Shown: positions 10,367 through 19,312, counted from the first letter of the stretch. The stretch is DNA of 64,000 bases from Pseudoxanthomonas daejeonensis (GCF_010093205.1 NZ_PDWN01000001.1:62001-126000); one strand, 5' to 3'. Program-made: numbers and translations. Notes: a model not told the origin generated them from the sequence alone.

Positions 10367-12007
10367 GTGCACGACGCCACTGCTCCCCTTCCCACCGTGC
10401 TGCGACCGCTCCTGCTTGCGCTGGCGCTGGCATGCCCGCCGGCAATGGCCGCCGAGCCGCCGCCTCGCGACTACGCCAACCCCATCCTGTTCGCCGACTA
10501 CTCCGATCCCGACGTGATCCGGGTCGGCGACGACTACATCATGGTCGCCTCGACCTTCCACTTCTCGCCGGGCCTGCCGGTGCTGACATCGAAGGATCTC
10601 GTGCACTGGACCATCGCCGGCCATGCCCTGCCGCGGCTGCCGTTCGGACCCGCCTACGACCTGCCCGGCCCGCTCGACTTCGACGACAGCTCCGCGCGCG
10701 CGCGCCTGGACCCGGCGATGGGCCACCGCTACAGCGCCGGCGTGTGGGCACCGTCGATCCGCCACCACGACGGCCGCTTCTTCATCTTCTTCGCCACGCC
10801 GACCGACGGCATCTTCATGGTTTCCGCGGAGAAACCCCAGGGCCCGTGGAGTTCGCCGGTCGCGCTGGTCGCGCAGGCCGGTTTCGAGGATCCATCCCCG
10901 CTGTGGGACGACGACGGCAGCGCCTGGCTGGTCCACTCGAAGGTCGGCGCCGGTCCGCTGATCCTGCGGCGGATGACGCCCGATGGCACCCGCGTGCTCG
11001 ACGCCGGTACCGTGATCGTCGAAGACCCGGTGAACCTGCCGGTCCTGGAAGGCCCCAAGCTGCTCAAGCGCAATGGCTGGTACTACATCTTCGCGCCCTA
11101 CGGCGGCGTGGAGAAAGGCCCGCAGGCGGTGCTGCGCGCGCGCGACATCCGCGGTCCCTACGAATGGCGCACCGTGCTCGCCCAGGGCGATACCGATGTG
11201 CAGGCGCCGCACCAGGGCGGTTACGTGGAGACGCCGTCGGGCGAAGGCTGGTTTGCCCACTTCAACAGCACCGGCGCCTACGGGCGCATCGTCCACCTGC
11301 AACCGGTGCGGTGGATCGACGACTGGCCGCTGATCGGCGAGCCCGTCTCCGCCACCACCGGCCAGCCGGTCGCCACGCATCGCATGCCCGACGTCGGCCG
11401 CGTGCATCCACCCGTCTATCCGCAGGCCTCCGACACATTCGACACCACCACCCTCGGCCCGCAGTGGGAGTGGAACCACAATCCAGTCGATACGCACTGG
11501 AGCCTGGTCGCGCGCACGGGCTACCTGCGCCTGACGGCGATGTACGCGCCCGGCTTCCTGGCCGCGCGCAACACGCTCACCCAGGTCCACCAGGGCAGTG
11601 CCTCGCGTACCACCGTGCGCTTGGACGTATCGGCGCTGCAGGACGGCGAACGCGCCGGGCTGGCGATGCTGCAGGTGCAGCCGAACTGGGTCGGCGTGGC
11701 GCGGCACGACGGCGTACGCCACCTGGTGTTCGCTTCGGCCGGCGTGGAAACCCGCGGCCCGCGCGTGGACGGCACCACCGTACAGCTGCGCCAGCACGTC
11801 GCCGACCAGGGCGTGCGCTACGAATACAGCCTCGACGACGGCCGCAGCTTCGTCGCGCTCGGCGAGGCCAGGCCCATGCGCTTCAGCTGGTGGAAGGGCG
11901 CGCGGCCGGCGCTTTTCAACTGGTCGACCCTGGACAACTCGACCGCGCGCGGGCACGTGGACATTGACCGGGTGCGGGTGGAGACGCTGGCACCGGTACG
12001 GCGCTGA
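10367..12007 (+). CDS. glycoside hydrolase family 43 protein (beta-xylosidase/arabinofuranosidase-like)
   Basis: A 546-residue secreted protein. The GTG at 10367 follows AGGGAAG by 6 bases, and the signal peptide ends near Ala28. Residues 35-330 form a five-bladed GH43 beta-propeller: the catalytic-base Asp is in YSDPDVIRVGDDY (about 45-57), and a Glu in the VLEGPKLLKRNG segment (about 225-236) is the likely acid. A C-terminal beta-sandwich (about 350-540, concanavalin-like, DUF1349/XynB-C type) shapes the active site in GH43 xylosidases. It probably removes xylose or arabinose from hemicellulose oligosaccharides in the periplasm. Exact specificity cannot be read from sequence. No sugar transporter for it lies nearby. 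Confidence 0.88.
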   Translation: MHDATAPLPTVLRPLLLALALACPPAMAAEPPPRDYANPILFADYSDPDVIRVGDDYIMVASTFHFSPGLPVLTSKDLVHWTIAGHALPRLPFGPAYDLPGPLDFDDSSARARLDPAMGHRYSAGVWAPSIRHHDGRFFIFFATPTDGIFMVSAEKPQGPWSSPVALVAQAGFEDPSPLWDDDGSAWLVHSKVGAGPLILRRMTPDGTRVLDAGTVIVEDPVNLPVLEGPKLLKRNGWYYIFAPYGGVEKGPQAVLRARDIRGPYEWRTVLAQGDTDVQAPHQGGYVETPSGEGWFAHFNSTGAYGRIVHLQPVRWIDDWPLIGEPVSATTGQPVATHRMPDVGRVHPPVYPQASDTFDTTTLGPQWEWNHNPVDTHWSLVARTGYLRLTAMYAPGFLAARNTLTQVHQGSASRTTVRLDVSALQDGERAGLAMLQVQPNWVGVARHDGVRHLVFASAGVETRGPRVDGTTVQLRQHVADQGVRYEYSLDDGRSFVALGEARPMRFSWWKGARPALFNWSTLDNSTARGHVDIDRVRVETLAPVRR

Positions 12008-12088
12008 ACCGGCGACCGGATCCGTCGTGACAAGCCCCCGCAGCGGCGATGCGTGGAAGCGGCGCCGGACAGCCAGGCGGGCTCCGGA

Positions 12089-12481
12089 CTAGGGCAGCCG
12101 CTCCAGTCGTCCCTTCCGGCGGACGATGTTCTTGTAGTCCCACTGGATCGTCCGCGACTTGCCGACCCAGCGCTGCAGGTCGGCGATGTCGATCTCCGAC
12201 ACCTCGTTGTAGAACACCGAGGCGTCCTTGAACTTCTTGCCGACGACGGCCAGCCCGGCCTCGTCGAAGTCGGCGCCGCTCCAGAACATCAGGCGAATGC
12301 CCGGCTTCTGCAGGCTGTAGCCGGCGATCGGATTGCCGTCCAGGAACCACACCGGATGCGCGTGCCAGATCTTGTTTTCGGCACCCGGCAGGTGGGCGTC
12401 GATCTCATGGGCGAGCAACTCGCAGACCGCGCGATGGGCCGGCTTCTGGCGTGCGTTGTAGGCCTGGATCTCGGGGTGCAT
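12089..12481 (-). CDS. DUF1801 domain-containing protein
   Basis: A 130-residue cytoplasmic protein. The DUF1801/YdhG-like fold is marked by the KIWHAHPVWFLDGNPIAGY segment (about 37-55) and an aromatic-rich FWSGADF motif (about 66-72). Family members are small single-domain proteins of unknown function, often beside ECF sigma, YciI and VOC genes. Such a module does begin 0.7 kb away on the other strand. No catalytic residues can be assigned. Confidence 0.88.
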   Translation of the reverse strand: MHPEIQAYNARQKPAHRAVCELLAHEIDAHLPGAENKIWHAHPVWFLDGNPIAGYSLQKPGIRLMFWSGADFDEAGLAVVGKKFKDASVFYNEVSEIDIADLQRWVGKSRTIQWDYKNIVRRKGRLERLP

Positions 12482-12575
12482 GGCATCACTCCAGCGACAG
12501 GGCGGTGACGGAAATGGAGATGGATGGATGCACGCACTGCAGCAGCATCCGGCCCGCGCGTCATCTCCGACCGCC

Positions 12576-12908
12576 TCAGGGACCCGCCTTGATCGCGTAA
12601 GCGGCGGCGCCGAGTCCGGCGACCAGCACGAGCAGGACCACGAAGCCGAAACGCAGGCGCAGCGGAATCGGAATGCGACCGAGCTCGCGTTCGGTCAGGC
12701 GGGTGTCGAGGAGCCAGCCGTGATTGCATTGCGTGCAGGCCAGCTGGTAGCGCTTGTCGTAGACGAACCCGAAGAGCAGGTCGAACTCGCCGAACTTGTA
12801 TCTGAGCTGCGGCTCGAACGGCCTGACCTCGTCGCAGCGTGGGCAATGGTGGTCCTCGTGCGGGCCGATGGCCAACACCCGCTCTCCCTGGCCGACCATG
12901 AACATCAT
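12576..12908 (-). CDS. zinc-ribbon protein with C-terminal membrane helix
   Basis: A 110-residue protein. The start is placed at ATG 12908, preceded by GAGAGGA; a longer upstream frame has Arg/Gly/Ser-rich non-conserved residues and was not used. Two CxxC pairs (Cys22/25 and Cys58/61) form a zinc ribbon, followed by one hydrophobic helix (about 84-105) and a short tail. The architecture suggests a cytoplasmic metal-ribbon anchored in the inner membrane. I do not recognise a named family beyond that. It is divergent from the ECF42-type operon and may share its regulatory region. Confidence 0.75.
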   Translation of the reverse strand: MMFMVGQGERVLAIGPHEDHHCPRCDEVRPFEPQLRYKFGEFDLLFGFVYDKRYQLACTQCNHGWLLDTRLTERELGRIPIPLRLRFGFVVLLVLVAGLGAAAYAIKAGP

Positions 12909-13108
12909 GCTTGCATCCTCTCCGACACGTGCACGCCTGGAACCGGGTTCCGTTCCGGTGGATCGAAGGCCAGCAGGACTGCTGCCCCGCGAAGCCCGAC
13001 CGCCGCTGCCCGACTGGACGGGGACTGTCGCACGCCGCGGTCTACCCGGCGACAAGCCGGTCACGGAATGGGCCGCCCGAACTCCTGGACGCGATCCGCT
13101 GCGGCCCG

Positions 13109-13135
13109 TGTCGATTCCGGCGCCGGCCGGCCGTC
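13109..13135 (+). promoter_or_regulatory. candidate ECF42 promoter
   Basis: TGTCGA (13109-13114), 17 bases, then CGTC (13132-13135). From family knowledge, ECF42 sigma factors recognise TGTCGA at -35 and CG(A/T)C at -10 upstream of DGPF-protein genes. The site is 71 bases before the YciI start, in an operon that encodes its own ECF42-type sigma factor. Confidence 0.6.
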
Positions 13136-13205
13136 GTACCCCGAAGCCCGCGTGGACGGCCGCACGCCGCCTGGCAGGTCGTTACCCACTGACGAGGACA
13201 CGGAC

Positions 13206-13631
13206 ATGCGCGTGATGGTGATAGTGAAGGCCTCGCCCGGCTCCGAGGCCGGCACGATGCCGGACGAACGACTGCTGGCCGACATGGGCCGGTTCAACGA
13301 GGAGCTGGTCAGGGCCGGCGTGATGCTGGCCGGCGAAGGCCTGCATCCGACCTCGCGCGGCGTGCGCGTCCAGTTCTCCGGCAGCGGGCGCACGGTGGTC
13401 GATGGCCCGTTCGCCGAGACCAAGGAACTGGTCGCCGGATTCTGGCTGTGGCAGGTGCGCTCGATGGACGAGGCCATCGAATGGGTCAAGCGCTGCCCGA
13501 ACCCGCACATGGAAGACAGCGAGATCGAAATCCGGCCGGTGTTCGAGGAAGACGACTTCGGCGCCGAGTTCACCCCCGAGCTGCGGGAGCAGGAACGCCG
13601 CCTGCGCGACGAGATCGCCGCGCGCAATTGA
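13206..13631 (+). CDS. YciI-like DGPF protein
   Basis: A 141-residue YCII-related protein. It has the DGPF motif (VVDGPFAETKELVAGFW, about 59-75), which names the family genetically tied to ECF42 sigma factors. The ferredoxin-like fold is typical of small putative hydrolases or dehydratases; no substrate is known. The ATG at 13206 follows GACGAGGACA. It is first in a four-gene operon (DGPF, VOC, VOC, sigma). The tail (about 115-141) is an acidic-to-basic helix beyond the usual YciI core. Confidence 0.92.
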   Translation: MRVMVIVKASPGSEAGTMPDERLLADMGRFNEELVRAGVMLAGEGLHPTSRGVRVQFSGSGRTVVDGPFAETKELVAGFWLWQVRSMDEAIEWVKRCPNPHMEDSEIEIRPVFEEDDFGAEFTPELREQERRLRDEIAARN

Positions 13632-13656
13632 ACGCCCACTCCTGGAGGACATGCAC

Positions 13657-14091
13657 ATGCCACTGAACACCTACCTGAGCTTCGACGGCGACTGCCGCCA
13701 GGCGCTGGAGTCGTACGCGGAACTGCTGGGCGGCACGGTCATGGGGATGATGACCTTCGGCGAGATGCCACCGCAGGAAGGCTGCGGCGAAATGCCGGCT
13801 TCGGTGAAGGACCGGATCATGCACGGCTGCGTCGAGATCGGCGGGCACCTGCTGATGGGCACCGATGCCACGCCGGACCATCCCTACCGGGGGATCACCG
13901 GTTCCTACATCACCTTCCAGACCGCGGACGTCGCCGAGTCGGAGCGGGTGTTCGCCGCGCTATCCCAGGATGCCCGGCGGACCGAGATGCCCCTGCAGCA
14001 GACGTTCTGGGCCAAGCGTTACGGCAGCCTGGTGGACCGCCATGGGGTGCCGTGGATGGTCAACTGCTCCGATCCCTGCCCCGAGGGCTGA
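13657..14091 (+). CDS. VOC family protein (PhnB-like)
   Basis: A 144-residue vicinal-oxygen-chelate protein. The N-terminus LSFDGDCRQALESYAELLGG and the C-terminal YGSLVDRHGVPWMVNC are typical of the PhnB/DUF1428-like glyoxalase subgroup. The ATG at 13657 is 8 bases after GGAGGA; ATG 13651 would add two residues with poorer spacing. Metal-ligand spacing is not fully clear, so the activity is unassigned. It lies 25 bases after the DGPF gene, in the ECF42-type operon. Confidence 0.9.
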   Translation: MPLNTYLSFDGDCRQALESYAELLGGTVMGMMTFGEMPPQEGCGEMPASVKDRIMHGCVEIGGHLLMGTDATPDHPYRGITGSYITFQTADVAESERVFAALSQDARRTEMPLQQTFWAKRYGSLVDRHGVPWMVNCSDPCPEG

Positions 14092-14127
14092 ACCCCATCT
14101 CCCGCCACGCGCAACGGAAGCCCGCCC

Positions 14128-14538
14128 ATGCCCCGCAAGCTCTTCGTCAACCTGCCGGTGAAGGACCTCGATCGTTCCGTCGCGTTCTTCACCGCGCTGG
14201 GGTTCAATTTCAACCCCCAATTCACCGATGCGAACGCCACCTGCATGATCGTCTCCGACGACAGCTTCGTGATGCTGCTGGTGGAGCCGTTCTTCCAGGG
14301 CTTCACCGCCAAGCCGCTCGGCGACGCCCGCCAGCAGACCGAAGTGCTGCTGGCGTTCTCGCTGGACAGCCGCGAGGAGGTGGACGAACTGGTCGGCAAG
14401 GCGGTGGCCGCGGGCGCGACCATCACCCAGCCGGCGCGCGACCATGGATTCATGTACCAGCAGAGCTTCGCCGACCTCGACGGCCACCAGTGGGAGCCCT
14501 TCTTCATGGACCCGGACGCGGTGCCGCCTTCGACATGA
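14128..14538 (+). CDS. VOC family protein (glyoxalase/bleomycin-resistance fold)
   Basis: A 136-residue single-domain VOC protein with paired beta-alpha-beta-beta-beta modules: FVNLPVKDLDRSVAFF at the N-terminus and FADLDGHQWEPFFMDP at the C-terminus, where the conserved Glu and His-type ligands normally lie. The second VOC gene of the operon, 36 bases after the first and 49 before the sigma factor. Its role, perhaps detoxification of electrophiles, is only inferred from the family. Confidence 0.9.
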   Translation: MPRKLFVNLPVKDLDRSVAFFTALGFNFNPQFTDANATCMIVSDDSFVMLLVEPFFQGFTAKPLGDARQQTEVLLAFSLDSREEVDELVGKAVAAGATITQPARDHGFMYQQSFADLDGHQWEPFFMDPDAVPPST

Positions 14539-14587
14539 TGGAGCGGGCACTTGTCCGGCTCGCGTGGCGATGGTGTGATCGCCACGC

Positions 14588-15862
14588 ATGAGCGACCACC
14601 GGCCCCACCACGACATCCATCGCACCATCGACGCCGTCTGGCGGATGGAGTCGGCGCGCGTCATCGCCGGGCTGGTGCGCATGGTCCGCGACGTCGGCCT
14701 GGCCGAGGAACTGGCGCAGGACGCGCTGGTCGCGGCGCTGGAGAAATGGCCCGAGAGCGGCGTGCCGGACAACCCGGCCGCGTGGCTGACCACTACCGCG
14801 CGCAATCGTGCGATCGACCGCCTGCGCCACCTCAAGCTGCGCGACCAGAAGCATGTGGAGATCGCCTACGAGCTGGAGCAGTGGCAGGCCGAAGTCGACC
14901 AGCACAACGGGGAGCTGCTCGACGATCCGGTCGGCGACGACCTGCTGCGGCTGATGTTCATCAGCTGCCATCCGGTGCTGCCGCCGGAATCGCGCGTTGC
15001 GTTGACCCTGCGGCTGCTTGGCGGCCTGGAGACGGGAGAGATCGCACGCGCATTCCTCGCCGCCGAAGCCACCGTGGCCCAGCGCATCGTCCGCGCCAAG
15101 CGCACGCTGGCCGAGGCGAACGTGCCGTTCGAGATCCCGCGCCGCGAGGAGCTGCCCGAGCGCCTGTCGGCCGTGCTCGGGGTGATCTACCTGGTCTTCA
15201 ACGAAGGCTATGCGGCCAGCAGCGGCGACCACTGGATCCGCCCGGGGCTGTGCGAGGAAGCGCTGCGCCTGGGACGCGTGCTGGCCGGACTGATGCCGGA
15301 CGAATCGGAAGTGCTGGGACTGGTCGCGCTGATGGAAATCCAGGCCTCGCGCCTGCACGCACGCATCGGCGCGGATGGCGAACCGGTGCTGCTGCTTGAC
15401 CAGGACCGCTCGCGCTGGGACCGGCTGCTGGTCGGCCGCGGCCTGGCCGCGCTGGAGCGCGCGCAAAGACTGGGCGGTGCGCTTGGGCCCTATGCATTGC
15501 AGGCAGCGATCGCGGCCTGCCACGCGCGCGCGGTCACCGCCGCCGATACCGACTGGGTGCGCATCGTCGCCTTGTACGATGCGCTCGCGCAGCTTTCGCC
15601 ATCGCCCGTGGTCGAACTCAACCGCGCGGTGGCAGTCTCGATGGCGTTCGGCCCCGAGGCCGCGCTTGGGCGCGTGGACGCACTGCGTGACGAACCAAAG
15701 CTGGCGAGCTACCACCTGTTGCCGAGCGTACGTGGCGACCTGCTGTTCCGCCTCGGCCGCCTCGGCGAGGCACGCGGCGAATTCGAGCGTGCCGCGGCGA
15801 TGACCGGCAACACCCGCGAACGCGACCTGCTCCTGGCGCGGGCGGCGGAATGCCAGCCCTGA
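14588..15862 (+). CDS. ECF42-type RNA polymerase sigma factor with C-terminal extension
   Basis: A 424-residue sigma factor. Sigma region 2 lies near residues 17-80 (VGLAEELAQDALVAALEKWP, then ARNRAIDRLRH). Region 4 (about 140-180) has the helix-turn-helix ALTLRLLGGLETGEIARAF. The remaining 230 residues form a helical, TPR-like extension (DUF6596 type) containing LVFNEGYAAS. This long extension, and linkage to DGPF and VOC proteins, defines the ECF42 group. No anti-sigma gene is present, in keeping with the group, where the extension is thought to control activity. It is probably autoregulated through the TGTCGA site upstream of the operon. Confidence 0.93.
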   Translation: MSDHRPHHDIHRTIDAVWRMESARVIAGLVRMVRDVGLAEELAQDALVAALEKWPESGVPDNPAAWLTTTARNRAIDRLRHLKLRDQKHVEIAYELEQWQAEVDQHNGELLDDPVGDDLLRLMFISCHPVLPPESRVALTLRLLGGLETGEIARAFLAAEATVAQRIVRAKRTLAEANVPFEIPRREELPERLSAVLGVIYLVFNEGYAASSGDHWIRPGLCEEALRLGRVLAGLMPDESEVLGLVALMEIQASRLHARIGADGEPVLLLDQDRSRWDRLLVGRGLAALERAQRLGGALGPYALQAAIAACHARAVTAADTDWVRIVALYDALAQLSPSPVVELNRAVAVSMAFGPEAALGRVDALRDEPKLASYHLLPSVRGDLLFRLGRLGEARGEFERAAAMTGNTRERDLLLARAAECQP

Positions 15863-15870
15863 CATCCCTG

Positions 15871-15965
15871 CCTTGCAGGAGCGGGCACGACCGCGACACC
15901 CAGGCCGTCGAAAGCGGCCGGAACATCGCCCGTACCGACGCGCCGGCTTCGCGACAAGAAGCCGG
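15871..15965 (+). repeat. GTAG-type REP element pair with hairpin
   Basis: CTTGCAGGAGCGGGCACGACCGCGACA (15872 on) matches the 32941 copy closely. The second part ends in a perfect 8-base stem, CCGGCTTC (15943-15950) and GAAGCCGG (15958-15965), with a 7-base loop. It lies between convergent sigma-factor and nagX genes and could also act as a weak bidirectional terminator. Confidence 0.7.
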
Positions 15966-15988
15966 TCCCGCCAAGACTGTCCCCGGAA

Positions 15989-17101
15989 TCAGACCTTGAT
16001 ATGCCAGCCGCGCCGGTCCATCGCACGCACGACCAGCCACCAGAACCCGACGAACGCCAGCGCGAACGCGAGTGACGGCAGGTAGGGACCGAAGCGCGGC
16101 GTCATCCAGCCTGCGAATCCGATCCGGTAGACAGGCTCCCACCAGCCCAACGCCGCGAACAGGTACACCATCACCGCCGAACCCGCGTAGGCGGCGATTG
16201 CATTGACGCCGAAGCTGCGACCCAGCGCCGGCCAGCGCCGCCGATCGACCAGCACATGGGCCGCGGCCAGCGCGAGCATCGCCCAGCCCCCGCTCCACAG
16301 CACATAGGACGACGTCCACAGGTTCTTGTTCCATGGCAGCAGCTGCGCCCAGAGCAGGCCCAGCAGCAGCGCGGCAACGCCACCGATGCAGAGCGCGCGC
16401 GGCCGGCCGTGCCGCAGCCAGTCACCTGCACGCAGGCCCAGCAATGTGGTCGCCAAGGCCCCGAGCGTGCTCGGCAGGCCTTCGGGATCGTGACCCCGCC
16501 CCGTCATCGGATCGAACTGGTACAGCCACGGCCCCAGCAATGCGGTATCGACGCGACTGGCAAGGTTGACCCACGGCTCCAGGCTGCCACCCCAGGCCAG
16601 CAGCGCCCACCAGCCCAGCAGCAGCGCACCGGTCAGCAGCCACTGCGCGCGTGGCCGCAGCCACAACGCCACCGCGCCGGCGGCGAGGAAGCACAGGCCG
16701 ATCCGCTGCAGCACGCCCCAGGGCCTGAAATGCGGCATTTCCATCCACCACCACGCCAGCACGTGCAGCAGCAGGCCGAGGCCGACGATGCGCAACGCAC
16801 GCACGGCGACCGAGCGCATCAATGCGCCGCGATCGGCTCCGGCTTCCATGCGCGGCACCACGCCCAGTGCGATCGAGACACCGACGATGAACAGGAAGAA
16901 CGGGAACACCAGGTCGGTCGGCGTGCAGCCGTGCCATTCGGCGTGCAGCAGCGGCGCGTACACATGACCCCAGTCGCCGGGATTGTTCACCAGCAGCATC
17001 GCCGCCACGGTCAGCCCGCGCAGCGCATCGACCGAAGCGAAGCGCGGCGCGCGCGGGCTGGCGGTCACGCCCGCCACGCCGGGAATGCGGTCACGCGACA
17101 T
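15989..17101 (-). CDS. nagX: NagX-like heparan-alpha-glucosaminide N-acetyltransferase family membrane protein (DUF5009)
   Basis: A 370-residue inner-membrane protein with about ten helices. The N-terminal signature RFASVDALRGLTVAAMLLVN and PTDLVFPFFLFIVGVS are typical of the HGSNAT/DUF5009 family. In GlcNAc pathways of Shewanella and xanthomonads such proteins are called NagX, proposed to act in sugar uptake or acetylation, but unproven. The ATG at 17101 overlaps the end of nagA by 11 bases, so it is the last gene of the nagP-R-B-A-X operon. Confidence 0.88.
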   Translation of the reverse strand: MSRDRIPGVAGVTASPRAPRFASVDALRGLTVAAMLLVNNPGDWGHVYAPLLHAEWHGCTPTDLVFPFFLFIVGVSIALGVVPRMEAGADRGALMRSVAVRALRIVGLGLLLHVLAWWWMEMPHFRPWGVLQRIGLCFLAAGAVALWLRPRAQWLLTGALLLGWWALLAWGGSLEPWVNLASRVDTALLGPWLYQFDPMTGRGHDPEGLPSTLGALATTLLGLRAGDWLRHGRPRALCIGGVAALLLGLLWAQLLPWNKNLWTSSYVLWSGGWAMLALAAAHVLVDRRRWPALGRSFGVNAIAAYAGSAVMVYLFAALGWWEPVYRIGFAGWMTPRFGPYLPSLAFALAFVGFWWLVVRAMDRRGWHIKV

Positions 17102-18245
17102 CCTCGCGCGCGCCGGCGATCCAGGTCGAGCGCACCTGCAGCGCGTCGTCCAGCAGGACCAGGTCGGCCTGGAAGCCGGGCGCGATGCGTCCATGGCGCC
17201 GGCCCAGGCCGAGGAATTCGGCCGGGTAGGTCGCGGCCATGCGCGCGGCCTCGTCCAGTGGCAACCCCAGCAGCTGCACGCAGTTGCGCACGGCGGTCGC
17301 CATGTCCAGCGCCGAGCCCGCCAGCGCGCCGGCGGCGTTGCGCACGACGCCATCCACGGCGGTGATCACTTCGCCATACAGCGCGAAGGCCGGATCGTCC
17401 GAACCCACCATCGGCATCGCATCGGTGACCAGGAAGATCTTGCCGGGCGGCTTGGCCGCCAGGGCCACCCGCAGGCTGGCCGGATGCACGTGCACGCCGT
17501 CGACGATGACGCCGCACCAGCTGTCGCGATCTTCCAGCGCGGCACCGACCGCGCCGGGCTCGCGCCCCTGCAGCGGCGTCATCGCGTTGTACAGGTGGGT
17601 GAAGCCGCGCAGGCCCGCATCCAGTCCTGCGCGCGTCTGCTCGTAAGTGGCGGCGGTGTGGCCGGCGACGACGATGGCGCCACGGGCGACCATCATCCGG
17701 ATCGTGTCCAGCGGCACCTGCTCCGGCGCCAGGGTGATCAGGGTGACGCCGTTGTCCAGCGAGGTCGCCATTGTCGCTTCGACGGCATCCGGTACGCGGA
17801 ACTTCGCCGCATCGTGGGTGCCCTTGCGTGCCGGCGCGATGTACGGGCCTTCCAGGTGCACGCCGAGCACGCCGGGCACGCCCGCCGTGATCGCGTCGCG
17901 GGTCGCGTCGACCGCACGCGCCATGACCGCGGCATCGTCGCTGATCAGGGTCGGCAGGAAACCGGTGGTGCCGAACCTGCGGTGCGCGCGCCCGATCGCG
18001 GCGATCGCTTCGACACGCGTGTCGTTGTTGAACAGCACGCCACCGCCGCCGTTGACCTGCGCATCGATGAAGCCGGGCAGCAGCCAGCCGCCCTCGAGGT
18101 CGTGCACTTCACTGGCCTGCACTCGCGCCTGTCCCGCCGGCACGAGTGCGGCGATGCCGCCTGCATCATCGAGAAGCACCGCGAGATCGTCGGAGAATCC
18201 TTCACCGACCAGGATCTTCGCGTTGACCAGCGCGCGCAGCGCCAT
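17091..18245 (-). CDS. nagA: N-acetylglucosamine-6-phosphate deacetylase
   Basis: A 384-residue amidohydrolase that converts GlcNAc-6-phosphate to GlcN-6-phosphate and acetate. Metal and substrate motifs in order are the HLEGPYIAPARKGTHD segment with the metal-ligand Glu, GHTAATY and HLYNAMTPL (His ligands), DGVHVHP, and LVTDAMP with the catalytic Asp. The start ATG (18243-18245) overlaps the nagB stop by one base (TGATG), so the two are translationally coupled. It supplies the substrate for NagB-II in the same operon. Confidence 0.96.
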   Translation of the reverse strand: MALRALVNAKILVGEGFSDDLAVLLDDAGGIAALVPAGQARVQASEVHDLEGGWLLPGFIDAQVNGGGGVLFNNDTRVEAIAAIGRAHRRFGTTGFLPTLISDDAAVMARAVDATRDAITAGVPGVLGVHLEGPYIAPARKGTHDAAKFRVPDAVEATMATSLDNGVTLITLAPEQVPLDTIRMMVARGAIVVAGHTAATYEQTRAGLDAGLRGFTHLYNAMTPLQGREPGAVGAALEDRDSWCGVIVDGVHVHPASLRVALAAKPPGKIFLVTDAMPMVGSDDPAFALYGEVITAVDGVVRNAAGALAGSALDMATAVRNCVQLLGLPLDEAARMAATYPAEFLGLGRRHGRIAPGFQADLVLLDDALQVRSTWIAGAREDVA

Positions 18246-19312
18246 CAGACCGTCTCCGTGACCTTGTTGAGGTGCGGCGGCAGGTCGGGATTGTGGCCGC
18301 GCCGCAGCGCCAGCGCGTTGATCGCGCGATAGAAGCTCTGCACGGTGAGCAGCGGAGCCAGCGCGGGATGCGCGGCCTGCGCCAGTGGCAACTGGACGCT
18401 GGAAGGCGCCGTCGACGACGCCCCCCGTGCCGAGGCCACCCAGACCTCCGCACCGCGCGCGTGGAACTCGTCGGCCACGGCGAGCGCGCCGGCGCCGGTT
18501 TCATCCGGCTGCGCGAACACCAGCACCGGGAATCCGGCCCCGACCAGTGCCATGGGCCCATGCTTGACCTCGGCCGAGCTGTAGGCCTCGGCATGCAGGC
18601 CGCAGGTTTCCTTGAACTTCAATGCCGCTTCCTGGGCCGCGCCCAGGCCCAGGCCACGGCCGAGCACGAACAGGTTGCGTGCATCGACCAGCCCGTCGGT
18701 AAGCGTCGACCAGTCCTGGTTCCATGCTTCGCCCAGCGACTGCGGCAGGGTATCCAGTGCGGCAAGCAGTCCGGGCTCGTCCTTCCAGTGCGCGACCAGC
18801 TGGGCGATGGCCGCCAGCGAAGCCAGGTAGCTCTTGGTCGCGGCGACGCTCTTCTCCGGGCCGGCGCCCAGCGGGATCACCGTGTCGGCCAGTTGCGCCA
18901 GCGGCGAGTCCTCGACGTTGACCAGCGCCACCACGCGTGCGCCTGCGGCCTTGGCGGCTTCGGCGTTGCGCAGCAGGTCAGGGCTCTTGCCCGACTGCGA
19001 GATGGCGATGAACAGCGCACCTTCCAGTCGCAGCGGCGCGGCGTACACCGAGCCGATCGACGGCGACAGCGACGCAGTGACGATCCCCAGCTGGGTTTCG
19101 ATCAGGTACTTGGCGTAAGTGGCGGCATGATCGGAGCTGCCGCGCGCGCAGGTGGCCACGAACGGTGGCGGCGATGCCCGCAGTTGCGATGCCAGCGCGG
19201 CGACGGTTTCTCGGTTGCGCGCGAACTGCCCGGCGACCAGGGCCGCGGTTTCCGCTGCCTCGTTGAACATCAGGGTCTGGTGTGCTGCGGGCAGCGCGAT
19301 CGGCATGTTCAT
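18245..19312 (-). CDS. nagB: glucosamine-6-phosphate deaminase, SIS type (NagB-II)
   Basis: A 355-residue protein with two SIS domains. The N-terminal one has CARGSSDHAATYAKYL and SQSGKSPD (sugar-phosphate loops), then EKSVAATKSYL. The C-terminal one has LGLGAAQEAALKFKE and the KHGPMALV segment. It lacks the glutaminase domain of GlmS, so it is the deaminating NagB-II form giving fructose-6-phosphate and ammonia, unrelated to classic NagB. The ATG at 19312 overlaps the nagR stop in ATGA. Confidence 0.94.
   Translation of the reverse strand: MNMPIALPAAHQTLMFNEAAETAALVAGQFARNRETVAALASQLRASPPPFVATCARGSSDHAATYAKYLIETQLGIVTASLSPSIGSVYAAPLRLEGALFIAISQSGKSPDLLRNAEAAKAAGARVVALVNVEDSPLAQLADTVIPLGAGPEKSVAATKSYLASLAAIAQLVAHWKDEPGLLAALDTLPQSLGEAWNQDWSTLTDGLVDARNLFVLGRGLGLGAAQEAALKFKETCGLHAEAYSSAEVKHGPMALVGAGFPVLVFAQPDETGAGALAVADEFHARGAEVWVASARGASSTAPSSVQLPLAQAAHPALAPLLTVQSFYRAINALALRRGHNPDLPPHLNKVTETV

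Noticed and set aside
10106-11956. 616-codon minus-strand frame opposite the GH43 gene and the end of cca
   Set aside because: Composition is that of an antisense shadow and it spans two real genes.
12909-13205. Coding potential in the gap before the YciI gene
   Set aside because: Several frames are open, but the translations are Arg/Pro-rich without conserved motifs; the gap is explained by divergent promoters.
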